The notes beneath the pieces were generated by a model. It saw only the letters and a program-made list of their open reading frames with translations, made no database searches and had not been told where the DNA came from. Made by a program: the position numbers and the translations under genes. Of a stretch of 64,000 nt of DNA, positions 61,449 through 64,000 are shown piece after piece. How positions within the stretch are numbered: position 1 is the stretch's first letter; each line of letters begins with the position of its first letter. Source of the stretch: Pseudaquabacterium terrae (GTDB lineage Bacteria > Pseudomonadota > Gammaproteobacteria > Burkholderiales > Burkholderiaceae_C); contig NZ_JABRWJ010000003.1 of the NCBI RefSeq assembly GCF_013266755.1, positions 248,001 through 312,000 of the forward strand, in the 5' to 3' direction.

Positions 61449-63758
61449 ATGAACATCTTCAGGCCCTTGTTGCGCCTGTTACTGCTGTTGCTCGCCTGTA
61501 GCAGCGCGGTGGCACAAACGATCACCGTCTACGGTGTCGGTCACATCGAGATCAATGCGACGCGACAGCTGACGGCCAACGTGCCGATGACGCCGAACAC
61601 CGTGACCTGGAGCGTCAACGGCGTCGTCGGCGGCGACATGGTCTACGGCACGGTCAGTCCGAGCGGCCTGTACCGGGCGCCCGCCGCCGTGCCCAGTGCC
61701 AACGCGGTGAAGGTGCGGGCAACCAGCACCGCCTATCCGACGCGCTACGGCGAAGTCACGCTGACCGTGTCGCGCATGAAGCCGCGCTTGACCAGCACGA
61801 TGCCGGCGAACGTTGCGGTCGGCGCATTCACGCTGAACCTGAGCGGCGAATACTTCACGCCCGACCTGATCGCGAAGTTCGACAACCTCCTCGTCAAGAC
61901 GACCTTCGTCTCGTCGACCGCGTTGCAGGTCAGCGGCACGGCCACCAGCGCACAGGTGGGCCGGTCGGTGCCGCTGCTGGTGGCCCAGGTCGGCCATGGC
62001 GCGCGCAGCAGCGACACGCTGCTGGTGCCGGTCACCGGCACCGCGCCGCCACCGCCGCCGGTCACCGTGGCTGTCGCACCGACCAGCGTGACGCTGGCGC
62101 CGCTGGCCACGCAGACCTTCACGGCCAATGTGAGCGGCAGCAGCAACACCGCCGTCAGCTGGTCGGTCAACGGCATCGCCGGCGGCAATGCGACCTTCGG
62201 CACGGTCAGCGCGGCCGGTCTCTACACCGCGCCGGCTGTGGTGCCGTCGCCGGCTGCGGTGACGGTGCGAGCCACCTCGGCCGCCAGCGCCAGCGCCTTT
62301 GCCCAGGCCACCGTGACCGTCGTCGCCGGCAGCGGCGGCGGCACGGCAGACCTCGCTGCCGCGCGGCTGCTGGAGCAGGCCGCCTTCGGCCCGTCGCCGG
62401 CCGCGCTGGCGCGCGTCAAGCAGATCGGCGTCGACGCCTGGCTGAACGAGCAGTTCGCGATGCCCGAGACGGCGATTCCCGTTCCCGCCAGCGACAACCG
62501 GGCCGCGCAGTCGCATTACCTGAACCGGCTGTCCGCGGCACCCGACCAATTGCGCCAGCGCGTGGCTTATGCGCTGTCGCAGGTCATCGTGGTGTCGATC
62601 AACAAGAACAACTACCCGGACCAGATCGTCCCGTACCTGCAGATCCTGAGTCGCAATGCCTTCGGCAACTACCGCACGCTGCTCGGCGAGATCACGGTCA
62701 GCCCGCAGATGGGCAAGTACCTCGACCTGGCGCGCAGCACCAAGCCCAGCGCCGGCGGCGCAGCGAACGAGAACTATGCGCGCGAGCTGCTGCAGCTGTT
62801 CACGCTCGGCCTCGTGCGGCTGAATCCCGATGGCTCGGCGCAGATGGGCGGCAACGGCATGCCGCTGCCCACCTACACGCAGGACGAGGTCCAGCAGCTC
62901 GCGCGGGCGCTGACCGGCTGGGTCTACGTCAACAACGAATGGGAGAACTTCTCCGGGCCGATGATCCCGCGCGAGGTCAACCATGACACGCAGGCGAAGA
63001 ACTTCCTCGGCTGCGGCCTGGCCGCCGGCCAGACGACGCAGCAAGACACCCACGCCGCGCTCGACTGCATCTTCGCGCACCCCAACGTCGGCCCGTTCAT
63101 CGCCACGCGGCTGATCCGCAGCCTGGTAACGAGCAACCCGTCGCCGGCCTACGTGCAGCGCATCACCGGCGTCTTCAACAACAACGGCAGCGGCGTGCGC
63201 GGCGACCTGCGCGCCACCGTGCGCGCGATCCTGCTCGATGCCGAGGCGCGCAACGACGCCGCGCTGCCGACCAGCGGCCGGCTGAAGGATCCGATCTTCC
63301 ACATCCTGTCGATCGCGCGCGCGCTCGGTGGCTCGATCAGCGCGACCAACCAGCAGGCCTGGTCCTTCAGCCGCACGGGGCAGACGCCGCTCGCGCCGCC
63401 ATCGGTCTTCGGCTTCTATTCGCCGATGTTCCGCGTGCCGCAGTCCGCGCTGTACGGGCCCGAGTTCCAGATCTACTCGCCCACCGAGGCGGTGCTGCGC
63501 GGCAATTTCATCTGGCAGATCCTGTCGAATCCGGGCGGCGACTTCCCCGTGGACATCCAGCGCTTCGTCAACCTCGGCGGCAACGTCAACGGGCTGATCG
63601 ACGCCTGCGACCAGACCTTCCTCTACGGCCGCATGCCGGCGGCGATGAAGCAGAGCATCAGCGCCGCCGTCACGGCGCAGCAGGGTGACAACCGCACCAA
63701 GGCGCTGACCGCGCTGTACCTGACGCTGCTGTCCGGTCAGCACGCGATCCAATATTGA
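61449..63758 (+). CDS. secreted DUF1800 protein with two Ig-like repeats
   Basis: 769 residues. Signal peptide MNIFRPLLRLLLLLLACSSAVAQ (cut near residue 23). Two Ig-like segments: residues about 50-95 (VTWSVNGVVGGDMVYGTVSP) and about 235-285 (VSWSVNGIAGGNATFGTVSA), clearly related to each other, with an IPT-like segment between. From about 300 on is DUF1800 (AARLLEQAAFGPSP, RVAYALSQVIVV, ENYARELLQLFTLGL, ARALTGWVYV, SVFGFYSPMFRVP). Its partner DUF1501 gene follows at 11 nt, the usual arrangement. The function of this secreted pair is not known. Confidence 0.9.
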   Translation: MNIFRPLLRLLLLLLACSSAVAQTITVYGVGHIEINATRQLTANVPMTPNTVTWSVNGVVGGDMVYGTVSPSGLYRAPAAVPSANAVKVRATSTAYPTRYGEVTLTVSRMKPRLTSTMPANVAVGAFTLNLSGEYFTPDLIAKFDNLLVKTTFVSSTALQVSGTATSAQVGRSVPLLVAQVGHGARSSDTLLVPVTGTAPPPPPVTVAVAPTSVTLAPLATQTFTANVSGSSNTAVSWSVNGIAGGNATFGTVSAAGLYTAPAVVPSPAAVTVRATSAASASAFAQATVTVVAGSGGGTADLAAARLLEQAAFGPSPAALARVKQIGVDAWLNEQFAMPETAIPVPASDNRAAQSHYLNRLSAAPDQLRQRVAYALSQVIVVSINKNNYPDQIVPYLQILSRNAFGNYRTLLGEITVSPQMGKYLDLARSTKPSAGGAANENYARELLQLFTLGLVRLNPDGSAQMGGNGMPLPTYTQDEVQQLARALTGWVYVNNEWENFSGPMIPREVNHDTQAKNFLGCGLAAGQTTQQDTHAALDCIFAHPNVGPFIATRLIRSLVTSNPSPAYVQRITGVFNNNGSGVRGDLRATVRAILLDAEARNDAALPTSGRLKDPIFHILSIARALGGSISATNQQAWSFSRTGQTPLAPPSVFGFYSPMFRVPQSALYGPEFQIYSPTEAVLRGNFIWQILSNPGGDFPVDIQRFVNLGGNVNGLIDACDQTFLYGRMPAAMKQSISAAVTAQQGDNRTKALTALYLTLLSGQHAIQY

Positions 63759-63769
63759 AGGGCGCCGCA

Positions 63770-64000
63770 ATGACGAACCATCACCACTTCCCGCAGCGCT
63801 CGCGCCGGCGCTTCCTGCTCGATGCCAGCGCGCTGCTCGGCGCGGCCAGCCTCGGCACTGCAGCGCACGCGCAGAGCCCCGGCTACAAGGCGCTGGTCTG
63901 CGTCTTCATGCTCGGCGGCAACGACGGCCACAACATGGTCGTGCCGCTGTCGACCGCCGCCAACAACGCCTACCGCGCGATCCGCGGCGGCCTCGCGCTG
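63770..64000 (+). CDS. DUF1501 protein, N-terminal part (cut by window end)
   Basis: The first 77 codons. MTNHHHFPQRSRRRFLLDAS is a twin-arginine (Tat) signal (SRRRFLL), cut after AAHA near residue 33. The mature start YKALVCVFMLGGNDGHNMVVPLS is the DUF1501 opening (GGNDG-x-N), related to the sulfatase/phosphatase superfamily. Export through Tat suggests a folded metal- or cofactor-bearing protein. It forms the pair with the DUF1800 gene. The rest lies beyond the window. Confidence 0.9.
   Translation, partial: MTNHHHFPQRSRRRFLLDASALLGAASLGTAAHAQSPGYKALVCVFMLGGNDGHNMVVPLSTAANNAYRAIRGGLAL

Overview
The window is high-GC DNA (long antisense open frames, GC-rich third positions) with gene content and order typical of a Burkholderiales betaproteobacterium, most like the Rubrivivax / Leptothrix / Methylibium group. 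The evidence is the divergent mdh / gntR-sdhCDAB-sdhE-gltA locus, acnB nearby, the hemCDXY operon opposite ppc, and a paaIABCDE cluster. The genus is inference. I see no rRNA, tRNA, CRISPR array, IS element or replication origin. Most of the window is chromosomal core metabolism.

Layout. 1-2480: a cut-off alpha/beta hydrolase, a small HD (RelA/SpoT-type) hydrolase, two unknown small proteins and a secreted protein. 2618-6833: an intrinsic terminator, then a promoter overlapped by a 20-bp palindrome, then paaI-A-B-C-D-E with overlapping stops and starts (aerobic phenylacetyl-CoA epoxidation). 6971-10421: a GAF/PAS/GGDEF-EAL protein with a degenerate GGDEF motif, convergent with an orphan histidine kinase. 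10571-14708: hemC-D-X-Y, divergent from ppc (14794-17640). 18099-26410: a six-gene minus-strand operon mcm-meaB-pccB-pccA-bioB-VOC that turns propionyl-CoA into succinyl-CoA, with biotin synthase included, divergent from an FCD-type GntR regulator; the intergenic region holds a palindrome. 27177-27872: a PilZ protein and a small protein. 27949-36066: gltA, sdhE, sdhBADC and a HutC-type GntR regulator on the minus strand, divergent from mdh and a CitE-like lyase.

36213-43448: a secreted protein, a fused indolepyruvate:ferredoxin-oxidoreductase-type enzyme, a 44-residue membrane peptide and acnB. The acnB promoter carries a perfect palindrome, GTCTTATATAAGAC, and a near copy lies in the mdh/gntR intergenic region. 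This suggests that the local GntR regulator controls several TCA genes.

43541-47840 is the only stretch that looks accessory. It holds a UPF1-like SF1 helicase and a UvrD-like SF1 helicase 14 nt apart, followed by a small antitoxin-like gene overlapping a broken nucleotidyltransferase gene. 47834-54433: an SDR protein without the catalytic tyrosine opposite a LysR regulator, a CpdB-type periplasmic nucleotidase, and a TetR-hydrolase-MFS group with two related operator-like sites. 54437-64000: a PKD/beta-propeller lipoprotein, an MBL-fold lipoprotein, an epimerase-like protein, a class IV aminotransferase coupled to a sulfotransferase-like protein, and a DUF1800/DUF1501 pair cut by the window end.

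The best candidates for something not well described are the two-helicase module and the shared TCA operator.
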